Positions 1 through 8,122 of a stretch of 64,000 nucleotides of DNA are shown piece by piece (position 1 is the stretch's first letter; each line of letters begins with the position of its first letter). Source of the stretch: Azospirillum sp. SYSU D00513. Its GTDB lineage: Bacteria; Pseudomonadota; Alphaproteobacteria; Azospirillales; Azospirillaceae. The notes beneath the pieces were generated by a model, which did not search any database, had not been told where the DNA came from, and saw only the letters and a program-made list of their open reading frames with translations. The translations under genes and the position numbers were made by a program. The stretch is from NCBI RefSeq assembly GCF_017356015.1, contig NZ_JAFIQV010000010.1, positions 62,001 through 126,000 on the forward strand, written 5' to 3'.

Positions 1-172
1 TGATCTGCCGGTGCTCGTTGGTTGTTGCCCGATTGCGGGAATCAGCAATTATGTTGCTGGTTAAGGCATCTCGTCACGAACGCATTGGCGAGAGGCCGAA
101 AGACATAGGCGCTAAGCCTTTCAGAAGTGGAATGGTGCGCCCGCCGAGACAGCCAGGGCGGAAGCGAACCCC
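1..172. other. Window-edge non-coding stretch
   Basis: No convincing gene is seen here. It lies downstream of folK, which runs leftwards. The 12-mer CATAGGCGCTAA at 104-115 recurs inside the left terminus of the inverted-repeat element at 2627-2865, so this may be a fragment of the same repeat family. Anything further left is outside the window. Confidence 0.4.
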
Positions 173-733
173 TTACGGCGCGGCGCCCTTCAACCGGTCG
201 GCATGGAAGACCACGCTGTCCTGGCCAGGCACCTCGGCGAGAAGCTCGGCGACGGTGCGGCCGAGCAGGGGATGCCGGACGTCCGCGGCGACATCGGCGA
301 GCGGCCGCAGGACGAAGGCGCGTTCGGCGATGCGCGGGTGTGGGATTTCCAGATCCGGCGTCTGCAGCGTCAGCTCTTCATAGAGCAGCACGTCCACGTC
401 GATGGGGCGCGGCCCGAAGCGCAAGCTGCCGAAGTCGCGGCCGAGCGCCGCCTCGATCGTCTTACAGAGCCGCAGCAACTCGTGCGGGCCGAGCGCGGTG
501 CGCCCGCGCAGCGCCATGTTGAGAAAGGCCGGCTGGTCGGTGACGTACATCGGCGCCGTGTCGTAGACGGCCGAAAGCGCCTCCACGGTCACACCACCGG
601 CCACGAGCCGTTCGATGGCCTCGGCGAGGTTGGCCTCCCGGTCGCCGAGGTTGCTGCCGAGCGCCAGCCAGACCGTCACCGCGCCGCCTTCGTTGGAACC
701 GTCTTCGTTGGAAACACCGTCCTGCATGTTCAT
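173..733 (-). CDS. folK: FolK, dihydropterin pyrophosphokinase
   Basis: 2-amino-4-hydroxy-6-hydroxymethyldihydropteridine diphosphokinase. It transfers pyrophosphate from ATP to hydroxymethyl-dihydropterin, the cytosolic step before dihydropteroate synthase in folate synthesis. The 186-residue protein has the family opening ALGSNLG (residues 24-30), the signature GPRPIDVDVLLY (108-119) holding the metal-binding Asp pair, and the following IPHPR segment. Length is normal for the family apart from an acidic N-terminal tail of about 18 residues, so a start nearer the ALGSN motif is possible. No other folate gene is adjacent. Confidence 0.95.
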   Translation of the reverse strand: MNMQDGVSNEDGSNEGGAVTVWLALGSNLGDREANLAEAIERLVAGGVTVEALSAVYDTAPMYVTDQPAFLNMALRGRTALGPHELLRLCKTIEAALGRDFGSLRFGPRPIDVDVLLYEELTLQTPDLEIPHPRIAERAFVLRPLADVAADVRHPLLGRTVAELLAEVPGQDSVVFHADRLKGAAP

Positions 734-913
734 GCCCCGCTCCTCGTCCCGGTAAGCTTAAGATCAAGCCCAAGAATGGGTGGCGGCCCTTTTCACACGG
801 ACGGGCCGCCCGCGCCAAGCCCATCCGCTTGAAACCCATCCGTCCCATTCGCGGAACCGCAGGGCTTCGGTGGGGTTTGTCTCGATATGAGACTTTTCGA
901 TGGGAGACCGGTC

Positions 914-1360
914 ATGCGGAAGCGGCGCGTCGTGCCGTTCCTTGTTCTCGGCGCCACGGCCGTCCTGCTCGCCGCCTGCGCGGGCGGGCCGGCCGCGGAC
1001 ATGGCCCAGCAGGCGCGAACCTCGCTGGTCGGAATGCCCAAGCAGGCGCTGCTGTCCTGCGCCGGCGTGCCGGACCGGCAGGCGGAGGCGGGCGGGCGCG
1101 AGTTCTACAGCTACGTACAGCGTCCGACCGGTGGCTATGGCGGCCCCTCGACCAGCATCGGCATCGGTGGGGGAAGCTCCAGCGGGATCGGGCTCGGGCT
1201 CGGTTTCGGCCTGCCGCTCGGCGGGGGCGGGGATTCGGGCTGCGAGGCTACCTTCACGCTGGAGAACGGGGTGGTGCGGCAGCTCGTCTACGCGCCGGAC
1301 GCCTCGCTCTCCTCCTGCGCGCCCATCGTCCGGAACTGCATGCCGGCGGGCGCCCCCTGA
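914..1360 (+). CDS. Small glycine-rich outer-membrane lipoprotein, unknown function
   Basis: A 148-residue predicted lipoprotein. A basic N-terminus and hydrophobic stretch end in the lipobox LLAAC, placing the lipidated Cys near residue 22. The mature part contains a segment LVGMPKQALLSCAGVPD, similar in pattern to the small SmpA/OmlA-like domain (conserved Leu-Gly then Gly-x-Pro), then a Gly/Ser-rich low-complexity stretch and a short C-terminal domain with several Cys. The start at 914 is preferred over an in-frame codon at 887 because it places the signal peptide at the extreme N-terminus. Function is not recognised. Confidence 0.75.
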   Translation: MRKRRVVPFLVLGATAVLLAACAGGPAADMAQQARTSLVGMPKQALLSCAGVPDRQAEAGGREFYSYVQRPTGGYGGPSTSIGIGGGSSSGIGLGLGFGLPLGGGGDSGCEATFTLENGVVRQLVYAPDASLSSCAPIVRNCMPAGAP

Positions 1361-1465
1361 GTCCCGGCGCGTGACCGATACTTCTTGGGGGGATGCCGCG
1401 CCGCGGTAAATGGCCTATCGTCGGGCCAAAGCCGCGCGAAAGCGGACATGAGGGAGGAAATCACC

Positions 1466-2281
1466 ATGGACATGACCGGCAGCTACCGGATCGAGGCGCC
1501 GCGCGAGCGTGTGTGGGAGGCGCTGAACGATCCCGAGATCCTGCGCCAGTGCATCCCCGGCTGCGAGGAGGTGCAGAAGGTCTCCGACACTGAATTCACC
1601 GCGAAGGTGACGGCGAAGGTCGGGCCGGTCAGCGCCAAGTTCGCCGGCAAGGTGACACTTTCCGACCTGGATCCGCCGAACGGCTACACCATCACGGGCG
1701 AGGGGTCGGGCGGCGTCGCCGGCTTCGGCAAGGGCGGAGCGACCGTGAAGCTGGAGCCCGACGGCACCGGCACGCTGCTCGCCTACGCCGCCAACGCCAA
1801 GGTCGGCGGCAAGCTGGCCCAGATCGGCTCCCGCCTCGTGGACGCCACGGCCCGCAAGATGGCCGACGACTTCTTCGCCCGCTTTTCCGTCATCGTCGGC
1901 GGTCCCGCCCCGGCCCCGGAAGCGGCTCTGGCCGGCGCCGCCGTGGAAGCACCGCCGCCCGCTGCCGCCGCCCCGGCGCCGGGCGTCGTCACGGCCGCCT
2001 CGCCCGTGGCGGCATCCAGCGCCACTTCCGGTGCTGCATCCAGTGCTTCCCTGGCCGGTGCGGCCATGCAGGAACCGGCGCCCTACACCAGCAGCGTGAA
2101 CCCGTCGGTATCCTCCGCCTCGACGTCCGGCCCCGCCACGGCGGCCATCAAGCCCGCCGTCGCCGAACCCCAGCCGGAAATCCCGCTGCCCCTTCCAACG
2201 GCGAGCGGCGGCCGTTCCTACCTCCCCTGGGCTGCGGCGGCTGCTGTGGTGGCACTGGTGGTGATCCTGGCGGTGGCGTGA
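1466..2281 (+). CDS. CoxG-family SRPBCC protein with C-terminal membrane anchor
   Basis: Member of the carbon monoxide dehydrogenase subunit G (CoxG) family, an SRPBCC/START-like fold. Residues 1-150 show the family pattern: MTGSYRIEAPRERVWEALND, a CIPGCEEV segment, then KVGPVSAKFAGKV. An Ala/Pro-rich linker of about 100 residues follows, then a C-terminal hydrophobic segment (about 252-271) that would anchor it in the membrane, as for CoxG proteins that recruit CO dehydrogenase. The start at 1466 has a good GGGAGGA ribosome site; the frame is open further upstream. No coxMSL genes are present in the window, so the partner enzyme is unknown; it may serve another molybdenum hydroxylase. Confidence 0.85.
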   Translation: MDMTGSYRIEAPRERVWEALNDPEILRQCIPGCEEVQKVSDTEFTAKVTAKVGPVSAKFAGKVTLSDLDPPNGYTITGEGSGGVAGFGKGGATVKLEPDGTGTLLAYAANAKVGGKLAQIGSRLVDATARKMADDFFARFSVIVGGPAPAPEAALAGAAVEAPPPAAAAPAPGVVTAASPVAASSATSGAASSASLAGAAMQEPAPYTSSVNPSVSSASTSGPATAAIKPAVAEPQPEIPLPLPTASGGRSYLPWAAAAAVVALVVILAVA

Positions 2282-2294
2282 GACAACCCATGTG

Positions 2295-2321
2295 TGCCTC
2301 TGCCCTGCTCGGGCAGAGGCA
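2295..2321. terminator. Perfect 11-bp hairpin between convergent genes
   Basis: TGCCTCTGCCC at 2295-2305 pairs with GGGCAGAGGCA at 2311-2321 around a 5-base loop. It sits 13 bases after the coxG-like stop and just before the stop of the leftward small gene, so it can terminate either strand. There is no long T tract. Confidence 0.7.
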
Positions 2322-2336
2322 TGTAAAATGGTGAGT

Positions 2337-2534
2337 TCAGTCCCGACGCGTCTTGGCGCGTTCCGCCGCGCGCCGGTCCAGCCGTTCGAACAAGGCGCGG
2401 CGGCCTTCCTCGCCGCTAACCAGAATGTATTCGCCGCGTTCGATTGCGGCTGCTCCGCGTTCTGAAATGGCATTGAGAACGTCGAGATCAGCATAATGCC
2501 GGTGTTTTACCGAGCGTGGATTTACCTTTTTCAT
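2337..2534 (-). CDS. Small basic protein, possible orphan antitoxin
   Basis: A 65-residue charged protein (MKKVNPRSVKHRHYADLDVL...). It has no signal peptide or membrane segment, and its 5' end is noticeably richer in A/T than neighbouring genes. Size, charge and the ISERGAAAIERGEYILVSGEEGRR helical pattern resemble type II antitoxins or small regulatory proteins, but I do not recognise a named family and no toxin gene is next to it. It is expressed from the region holding the MITE-like element. No strong ribosome site is visible. The assignment as a gene rests on plausible composition only. Confidence 0.5.
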   Translation of the reverse strand: MKKVNPRSVKHRHYADLDVLNAISERGAAAIERGEYILVSGEEGRRALFERLDRRAAERAKTRRD

Positions 2535-2626
2535 GATTTACTCTGTGGACTCTGAGTTCTACGCCTTCGCGCTGGAAGATAGGTTTTCCTTCCAGAGCAG
2601 GGGCCCTGCGCAAAACAAACACCAGC

Positions 2627-2865
2627 CGTCACCCCCGCGAAGGCGCATAGGCGCTAACTTTTGCACATCGGCCCGGTTATCCGAAGCCTGCAATCTCCCT
2701 CGTCGTCATTCCCGCGAAAGCGGGAATCCAGTCCTTCCCAAAGCGGAACCGTTGGAAACCCTGGATCCCCGCGTCCGCGGGGATGACGGTGGAGGGGTGG
2801 TCGGAGGCTTGCTTCAATCAGTTAGCCGCTAAAGTTAACGCCTATGCGCTTTCGCGGGGATGACG
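2627..2865. mobile_element. MITE-like element with 35-bp terminal inverted repeats
   Basis: The first 35 bases (2627-2661) match the reverse complement of the last 35 (2831-2865) at 32 of 35 positions; the shared core includes CGAAGGCGCATAGGCG on the left. The 239-bp element holds no gene. The outer 19 bases of each end (CGTCA..CCCGCGAA.GCG) are the same as the head of the REP pair nested inside, so the whole looks like nested copies of one palindromic repeat. No clear target-site duplication was identified. It would need a transposase supplied elsewhere. Confidence 0.75.
2704..2788. repeat. Nested inverted pair of REP-like palindromes
   Basis: CGTCATTCCCGCGAAAGCGG starts at 2704 and its inverted partner ends at 2788 (2761-2788); the two 28-bp arms match at 24 of 28 positions. 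Each arm is itself palindromic (CCCGCGAAAGCGGG; CCCCGCGTCCGCGGGG), so each can form its own hairpin. This is the widespread 'CGTCATTCCCGCG...' REP/BIME layout of proteobacteria. Confidence 0.8.
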
Positions 2866-3004
2866 AAGAAATACTTGTATCTCACTAGTTTGCGACTTGG
2901 GACATGTGCGCGCTCCATAGCGCCTTCGGGGCGACGACAGAAAAGTTGTTTCTTCTAACAACGTGTCGGAGCAAGAAGGCTTGCTCCGACTCCGCAGCTC
3001 TCCC

Positions 3005-5662
3005 TTACCCCGCCGAATCGAGGCTCTTGCTGGCGATCTCGAAGACATCGGGGGAAATGCCGGGCGTGCCGACGATGCGTTCCAGTTCGGCCTTCATCAG
3101 CGCGCGGCGGTCCTGGTCGTAGCGGCGGATGCGGGAGAACTGGCCCATCATGCGGGCGGCGACCTGGGGGTTCAGCCCGTCCAACGTCAGCACCTGGTCG
3201 GCGAGGAAGCGGTAGCCGGCGCCGCCGCGGTCGTGGAAGCGCACGGGGTTGCCACCGGCGAAGCCGCCGATCAGCGCGTAGACCTTGTTCGGGTTGCGGA
3301 TCGAGAAGGCCGGGTGGCCGAGCAGCTCCTTCACCCGGTCCAGCGCGTCGGCGCGCGGCGACATGGCTTGCACGCCGAACCACTTGTCCATAACCAGCGC
3401 GTCGCCCTTCCAGCGCTCGTAGAAGGAGGCGATGGCCTCCTCCCGCTCCGGCGCGGCCGAGCCCGCGAGGAACTGCAGCGCCGCGATTACGTCGGTCATG
3501 GCGTGGGCGGTGCGGTACTGCTCCAGCGTCAGGGAAACGGCCTCCTCGTCCTCCAGCGCCATGAGGTAGGCGAGGCAGAGGTTCTTCAGCGACCGCTTGC
3601 CGATGGCCTCGGCGTTGATGGAGAAGGTCTCGTCTCCCCGGTTGGCATGGTAGCCGGCGAGCCACTGCGGGCGCAGCGCCTCGGCCAGCCGCCGGCGGGC
3701 GAACTCGCGCGCGGCGTGGATGGCGTCGGGATCGACGACGGCCATCTGGGTGCCGAGATAGCCCTCGCCCGGCAGGGTCAGGGCCTGGGCGGCGAAGGCC
3801 GGGTCGGCCTGCGCGTCCTTCAGGACGGCACCCACCGCGTCGATGAAGCCCTGCGGCAGTTCCAGCGAGCGCCCGGCCTGGGACTCGGCGATCAGCCCCA
3901 GCAGGATGCGGGTGGCGAGCGTCTGGCCGGCCTCCCAGCGGTTGAAGGCGTCGCTGTCATGGGCCATCAGGAAGGTGAGGTCGGCTTCCGACAGGTCGGC
4001 CTTCAGCTTCACCGGGGCGGAGAAGCCACGCAGCAGCGACGGCACCGGGCGGGCCGGCACGTCCACGAACTCGAACACCTCCTCCGCCCTGGCGAGCTGG
4101 AGCACGCGGCTGGTGCCCACGGCCGTGGCTTCGCCCTTCAGCCGCAGGGGCAGGTCGGCGCCGTCGGGGCCGAGCAGGCCCATGGCGACGGGGATCAGCA
4201 TCGGCTGCTTGTCCGGCTGGCCCGGCGTCGGCGGCACGGTCTGGCGGATGGTGAGCCGGTAGGTCCTGGCGCCCTCGTCATAGACGCCGCTGGCGTCCAG
4301 CTCCGGCGTGCCGGCCTGTTTGTACCAGAGCTTGAAGTGCGAGAGGTCCACGCCGGTGGCGTCGCTCATCGCGGCGAGGAAATCGTCGGTGGTGACCGCC
4401 TGGCCATCGTGGCGCTCGAAATAGAGGTCCATCCCCTTGCGGAAGCCCTCGGCCCCCAGCAGGGTGTGGTACATGCGGATGACCTCGGCGCCCTTGTCGT
4501 AGACGGTCGGGGTGTAGAAGTTGTTGATCTCCACATAGCTTTCCGGGCGCACGGGGTGCGCCATGGCGCCCGCGTCCTCCTGGAACTGCACGGTGCGCAG
4601 CCGCTGCACGTCGGCGATGCGCTTCACCGGGCGGGAATGCATGTCGGAGGAGAATTCCTGGTCGCGGAAGACGGTCAGCCCCTCCTTCAGGGAGAGCTGG
4701 AACCAGTCGCGGCAGGTGACGCGGTTGCCCGTCCAGTTGTGGAAATACTCGTGCGCCACCACGGCCTCGATGCCCAGGAAATCCTGGTCGGTGGCCGTGT
4801 CCGGCTTCGCCAGCACGTATTTCGTGTTGAAGATGTTGAGCGACTTGTTCTCCATCGCCCCCATGTTGAAGTCGCCGACGGCGACGATGTTGAAGATGTC
4901 CAGGTCGTATTCGAGCCCGTACACCTCCTCGTCCCATTTCATCGACTTCTTCAGCGACTCCATGGCGTGATCGCAGCGGTCCTCGTTTCCCGGCTCCACA
5001 TAGATGCGCAGGGTGACGTCGCGGCCGGACAGGGTGCGGAAACGGTCCTCGATGTGCCGCAGATCGCCGGCCACCAGCGCGAACAGGTAGCAGGGCTTCA
5101 GGAAGGGGTCCTCCCAGCGCGCCCAATGGCGTCCGTCCTCCAGTTCGCCGGATTCGGCGAGGTTGCCGTTCGACAGCAGGACCGGGTAGCGCGCCTTGTC
5201 CGCCGTGATGGTGGTGCTGTAGCGCGCCATCACGTCCGGCCGGTCGAGGAAATAGGTGATCTTGCGGAAACCCTCCGCCTCGCACTGGGTGCAGAAGTTG
5301 CCGGAGGACTTGTAGAGCCCTTCCAGCGCCGTGTTCTCCTGCGGCTTGATGCGGACGACCGTCTCCAGCGTGAAGCTCTCCGGCACCGAGGCCAGCGTCA
5401 GATGGTCGGGCGTGACGGTGTAGTCGGACGGGTCCAGCGTCCGGCCGTCCAGCGCCACGGACACCAGCTCCAGCCGTTGCCCGTCCAGCACCAGCGGCGC
5501 CGAGGCCGCGTCCTCCCGGTCCGGGTTGCGCCGCATGCCCAGCACGGCGCGCACCGTCGTGACCTCCTCGCCCAGGTCGAAATAAAGGTCGGCCGTCTCG
5601 ATCACATGGGCGGTCGGGCGGTAGTCCTGGAGGCGGATGGCCCTCGGCGTGCCTTTGTCCAT
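3005..5662 (-). CDS. pepN: PepN, M1-family aminopeptidase N
   Basis: Zinc-dependent cytosolic aminopeptidase that removes N-terminal residues from peptides. The 885-residue protein matches the proteobacterial PepN subgroup in length. It shows the substrate-binding GAMEN motif (268-272), the zinc site HEYFH (His304, Glu305, His308) followed by KEG (Glu327), and the long alpha-helical C-terminal domain. The start codon gives an N-terminus typical of the family. Divergent from ldhA across about 206 bp that must hold both promoters; no clear regulatory motif was identified there. Confidence 0.97.
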   Translation of the reverse strand: MDKGTPRAIRLQDYRPTAHVIETADLYFDLGEEVTTVRAVLGMRRNPDREDAASAPLVLDGQRLELVSVALDGRTLDPSDYTVTPDHLTLASVPESFTLETVVRIKPQENTALEGLYKSSGNFCTQCEAEGFRKITYFLDRPDVMARYSTTITADKARYPVLLSNGNLAESGELEDGRHWARWEDPFLKPCYLFALVAGDLRHIEDRFRTLSGRDVTLRIYVEPGNEDRCDHAMESLKKSMKWDEEVYGLEYDLDIFNIVAVGDFNMGAMENKSLNIFNTKYVLAKPDTATDQDFLGIEAVVAHEYFHNWTGNRVTCRDWFQLSLKEGLTVFRDQEFSSDMHSRPVKRIADVQRLRTVQFQEDAGAMAHPVRPESYVEINNFYTPTVYDKGAEVIRMYHTLLGAEGFRKGMDLYFERHDGQAVTTDDFLAAMSDATGVDLSHFKLWYKQAGTPELDASGVYDEGARTYRLTIRQTVPPTPGQPDKQPMLIPVAMGLLGPDGADLPLRLKGEATAVGTSRVLQLARAEEVFEFVDVPARPVPSLLRGFSAPVKLKADLSEADLTFLMAHDSDAFNRWEAGQTLATRILLGLIAESQAGRSLELPQGFIDAVGAVLKDAQADPAFAAQALTLPGEGYLGTQMAVVDPDAIHAAREFARRRLAEALRPQWLAGYHANRGDETFSINAEAIGKRSLKNLCLAYLMALEDEEAVSLTLEQYRTAHAMTDVIAALQFLAGSAAPEREEAIASFYERWKGDALVMDKWFGVQAMSPRADALDRVKELLGHPAFSIRNPNKVYALIGGFAGGNPVRFHDRGGAGYRFLADQVLTLDGLNPQVAARMMGQFSRIRRYDQDRRALMKAELERIVGTPGISPDVFEIASKSLDSAG

Positions 5663-5868
5663 TGCGCTTTTCTCGTCTTGTTTGGTTGCCGGAGCTTAGC
5701 AACGGCGGGGGAGGGCCGTCGCTTGCCGGAAAGGGGTATGCGGATTAGATCGGGATTCCGCGGCGTTCGGCAAGATGGCCTCTCGATGCGGCTTTCTTGA
5801 TCCAGGTCAGGGCGCCGCGTCACCGCCGAAGGGCATCCTGCGCCGGCCGCCAAGGGAGCACAGCACCG

Positions 5869-6873
5869 ATGCACGTCACCGTCTTCAGCACCAAGCCCTA
5901 CGACCACCGCTTCCTGGAGGCGGAGAACGCTGACGGGCGGCACCGCTTCACCTTCCTCGACGCGCGCCTGTCCGAGGGGACGGCGCGGCTGGCTGCCGGG
6001 AGCGAGGCGGTCTGCGCCTTCGTCAACGACGAACTGAACGCGGGCGTGCTGGAGGTTCTGCGGCGGGAGGGGGTGCGGCTGGTCGCGCTGCGCTGCGCCG
6101 GCTTCAACAACGTGGACCTGCCCGCCGCCCGCCGCCTCGGCATATCCGTGGCGCGCGTGCCCGCCTATTCGCCCCACGCCGTGGCCGAGCACACGCTGGC
6201 CCTGATCCTGGCGCTGAACCGCAAGATCCACCGCGCCTACAACCGCGTGCGGGAGGGCAACTTCGCGCTGGAGGGGCTGCTGGGCTTCGACCTGCACGGC
6301 AAGACGGTGGGCATCGTCGGCACCGGCAAGATCGGCGAGGTGGTCGCGCGCATCCTCGCCGGCTTCGGCTGCCGGCTGCTCGCCCACGACGCCTACCGGA
6401 ACGAGGTCTGCGAGAGCCTGGGCGTGCGCTACGTGACCATGGAGGAGCTGCTGGAGCAGTCGCACATCGTCACGCTGCACTGCCCGCTGACCCCCGACAC
6501 CCGACACATGATTGACGCGGCGGCGCTGGAGCGCATGCGCCCCGGCGCCATGCTGGTCAACACCAGCCGCGGCGCCATCATCGACACGCCCGCCGTGCTG
6601 CGCGCGCTGAAATCCGGCCGGCTCGGCGGGCTGGCGCTCGACGTGTACGAGGAAGAGGCGGACCTCTTCTTCGAGGACCTGTCGGCCCGCGCCATCAAGG
6701 ACGACGTCTTCGCCCGCCTGCTGACCTTCCCCAACGTGCTGGTCACCGGCCATCAGGCCTTCTTCACCGAGGAGGCCCTGCACGGCATCGCCGGGACCAC
6801 GCTCGCCAACATCGACGCCTTCGAGCGCGACGGCCAGCCGCTGCACGCGGTGTCGGTGGAGCGGCTGGCGTAG
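5869..6873 (+). CDS. ldhA: LdhA-type NAD-dependent D-lactate dehydrogenase
   Basis: Reduces pyruvate to D-lactate with NADH, a fermentative redox outlet. The 334-residue protein carries VFSTKPYD at the N-terminus, RCAGFNNVDL (75-84), the nucleotide-binding GTGKIG (151-156), NTSRGAIID with catalytic Arg234, the DVYEEE segment with the catalytic Glu, and GHQAFFT with catalytic His295. These are the landmarks of Escherichia coli LdhA rather than of the general 2-hydroxyacid dehydrogenases. The start at 5869 follows an AAGGGAG ribosome site. The family specificity for D-lactate is inferred from this similarity. Confidence 0.93.
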   Translation: MHVTVFSTKPYDHRFLEAENADGRHRFTFLDARLSEGTARLAAGSEAVCAFVNDELNAGVLEVLRREGVRLVALRCAGFNNVDLPAARRLGISVARVPAYSPHAVAEHTLALILALNRKIHRAYNRVREGNFALEGLLGFDLHGKTVGIVGTGKIGEVVARILAGFGCRLLAHDAYRNEVCESLGVRYVTMEELLEQSHIVTLHCPLTPDTRHMIDAAALERMRPGAMLVNTSRGAIIDTPAVLRALKSGRLGGLALDVYEEEADLFFEDLSARAIKDDVFARLLTFPNVLVTGHQAFFTEEALHGIAGTTLANIDAFERDGQPLHAVSVERLA

Positions 6874-6886
6874 AGGGAGGTGGAGG

Positions 6887-7309
6887 TCAGAGAGGCTTCT
6901 TCAGGAAGAAGCGCCGGTGGCCGACCGGGAAGTCGTCGATGGTCCCGAAGACGGTGTAGCCGAGCTTCTCGTAGAAGCCGCGGGCCTGGAAGCTGAAGGT
7001 GTCGAGCCAGACGCCATGGCACCCCCGCGCCCGCGCCTCGGCCTCGGCGCGCCGCATCATGTCCCGGCCGACGCCGGCGCCCCGCAGCGTCTCGGGCACG
7101 AAGAGGAGTTCCACGAACAGCCAGTCCAAGGCTGTCCGGCCCCAGAGCCCGCCCAGGATCTCCCCCGTCTCGGGGCTCGTCAGCAGTATGGCGAGCGGGC
7201 GTTCGTCCCGCGCGCCGGCCTGCTGGGCGTTGAAGGCCTTGAGGTGGCGGAGGATCGCGGCGCGGGCGTCCGGGTTGGGCGCGTCGGTGAGGGTCAGGTC
7301 GAAGCGCAT
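6887..7309 (-). CDS. GNAT-family N-acetyltransferase
   Basis: A 140-residue acetyl-CoA-dependent acetyltransferase of the GNAT fold. It shows the typical beta4-alpha3 acetyl-CoA site LLFVPETLRGAGVGRDMMRRAEAEARARGC and the C-terminal FYEKLGYTVFG motif. The substrate cannot be told from the sequence. The frame is open to 7453, but the start at 7309 (MRFDLTLTD) fits the domain boundary and avoids running into the HTH gene upstream. It converges on ldhA with only 13 bp between stops. Confidence 0.85.
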   Translation of the reverse strand: MRFDLTLTDAPNPDARAAILRHLKAFNAQQAGARDERPLAILLTSPETGEILGGLWGRTALDWLFVELLFVPETLRGAGVGRDMMRRAEAEARARGCHGVWLDTFSFQARGFYEKLGYTVFGTIDDFPVGHRRFFLKKPL

Positions 7310-7344
7310 CGGTCCGTCACGCGATGGAAAGCAATGCGGACCGA

Positions 7345-7722
7345 TCAGGCGGCGACGTCGGCCACCACGGCGGCCACCAGATCGGGGTTCCGCTCGATCA
7401 CATGCAAGAGAGTGCGGGTGGCAGGCTCCGGTTGATAACGTCCCTGTTCCCAATCGCGCAGGGTGCCGAGCGGAAAGCCGAAGCGTTGCGCGAACTCCCG
7501 CTGGTTCAGGCCGAGCTTCGCCCGGATACCGCGCACCGAAACACCGCCGTCCGGATGCACCACCCGGATCGCGGAGGGGGGCACATCCGACAGGTCGGGC
7601 GTGGCGTCGGGGTTCTCGGCAATCTGCCGGGCGATGTCCTCGTCGGTCATCGCGTCGATCGCGGACCAGTCCACGGCTGCCAGCGCGGCCTTCTCCCGTT
7701 CCGTCAGAGGACGTTCAGCCAT
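7345..7722 (-). CDS. HTH antitoxin partner of BrnT, with a BrnA-like N-terminus
   Basis: A 125-residue protein with two parts. Residues 1-50 (WSAIDAMTDEDIARQIAENPDA) look like the N-terminal region of BrnA/DUF4415 antitoxins, which normally continues into a ribbon-helix-helix. Residues 60-115 are instead an XRE-type helix-turn-helix (LNQREFAQRFGFPLGTLRDWEQGR), as in HigA-like or 'NadS-like' antitoxins. It overlaps the upstream brnT gene by 8 bp, so the toxin comes first and the two are translationally coupled. Likely neutralises the toxin and represses the operon; the exact family is inferred. Confidence 0.75.
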   Translation of the reverse strand: MAERPLTEREKAALAAVDWSAIDAMTDEDIARQIAENPDATPDLSDVPPSAIRVVHPDGGVSVRGIRAKLGLNQREFAQRFGFPLGTLRDWEQGRYQPEPATRTLLHVIERNPDLVAAVVADVAA

Positions 7723-7972
7723 AGATCCTGACCTCCTTCGCGTTGGCCTTCCGCAGGGAAATTACATGGCGCCAACCGTAACGTGGGGCGTAGGTGCAGG
7801 TGAACAAGCGGCTGTTGAGATAGCCGAACGCGTTGATACGCACCTCGCCGTATGCAAAACGGGTGTCTTCCCATTCAACGGTCAGACCGTCGAAAATGAG
7901 ACTGGCGAGATCGAAGCTGACCTTATGCTTTTCGACGTTGCTCTGGTACTTCGCCTCGTCCCAGCAGAACAC
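7715..7972 (-). CDS. brnT: BrnT-family toxin (RelE-fold ribonuclease)
   Basis: An 85-residue protein with the BrnT layout: FCWDEAKYQSNVEKHKVSFDLA at the start (the W-D-x-x-K-x-x-x-N-x-x-KH signature), a central WEDTRFAYGEVR strand pair, then the C-terminal RHVISLRKANAKEVRIY. BrnT toxins are RNases of type II toxin-antitoxin systems that inhibit translation. It is the first gene of a two-gene operon with the HTH antitoxin, overlapping it by 8 bp. The 150 bp upstream separate it from the end of the suf operon. Confidence 0.85.
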   Translation of the reverse strand: MFCWDEAKYQSNVEKHKVSFDLASLIFDGLTVEWEDTRFAYGEVRINAFGYLNSRLFTCTYAPRYGWRHVISLRKANAKEVRIYG

Positions 7973-8092
7973 TTCGGTATCCTCGTGCCAACCCCTTCAG
8001 GCTACGGGCAGTCCGTACTACTGTCAACGCGAATGAATCGGGAATGTTCTCGTGAAGAGCGCCGGGCCGCGGTGACCGGGAGCATGCCAGTG

Positions 8093-8114
8093 GCCCCTTC
8101 CCGCCGGAAGGGGC
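8093..8114 (-). terminator. Hairpin at the end of the suf operon
   Basis: GCCCCTTCC (8093-8101) pairs with GGAAGGGGC (8106-8114) around CGCC. It lies 9 bp beyond the sufA stop on the minus strand. There is no T tract, so it may act as an mRNA 3'-stabilising hairpin or a weak terminator. Confidence 0.5.
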
Positions 8115-8122
8115 GCGCCGTC

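Larger units (their letters stand above)
2535..3004. other. 470-bp gene-free region holding a MITE-like element
   Basis: No gene is supported here. Most of it is the inverted-repeat element at 2627-2865 with nested REP-like hairpins. The rest, 2866-3004, is AT-richer non-coding DNA leading into the end of pepN. Confidence 0.7.

Noticed and set aside
125..175. Resemblance of the 'GGTGCGCCCG' region to the 3' end of a tRNA gene
   Set aside because: The T-arm consensus and acceptor pairing could not be found, so no tRNA is called.
2963..5800. Very long open frame on the plus strand opposite pepN
   Set aside because: It is an antisense shadow of the high-GC pepN gene; the translated product is rich in Arg, Gly, Val and His repeats with no domain, while the minus strand gives a complete PepN.
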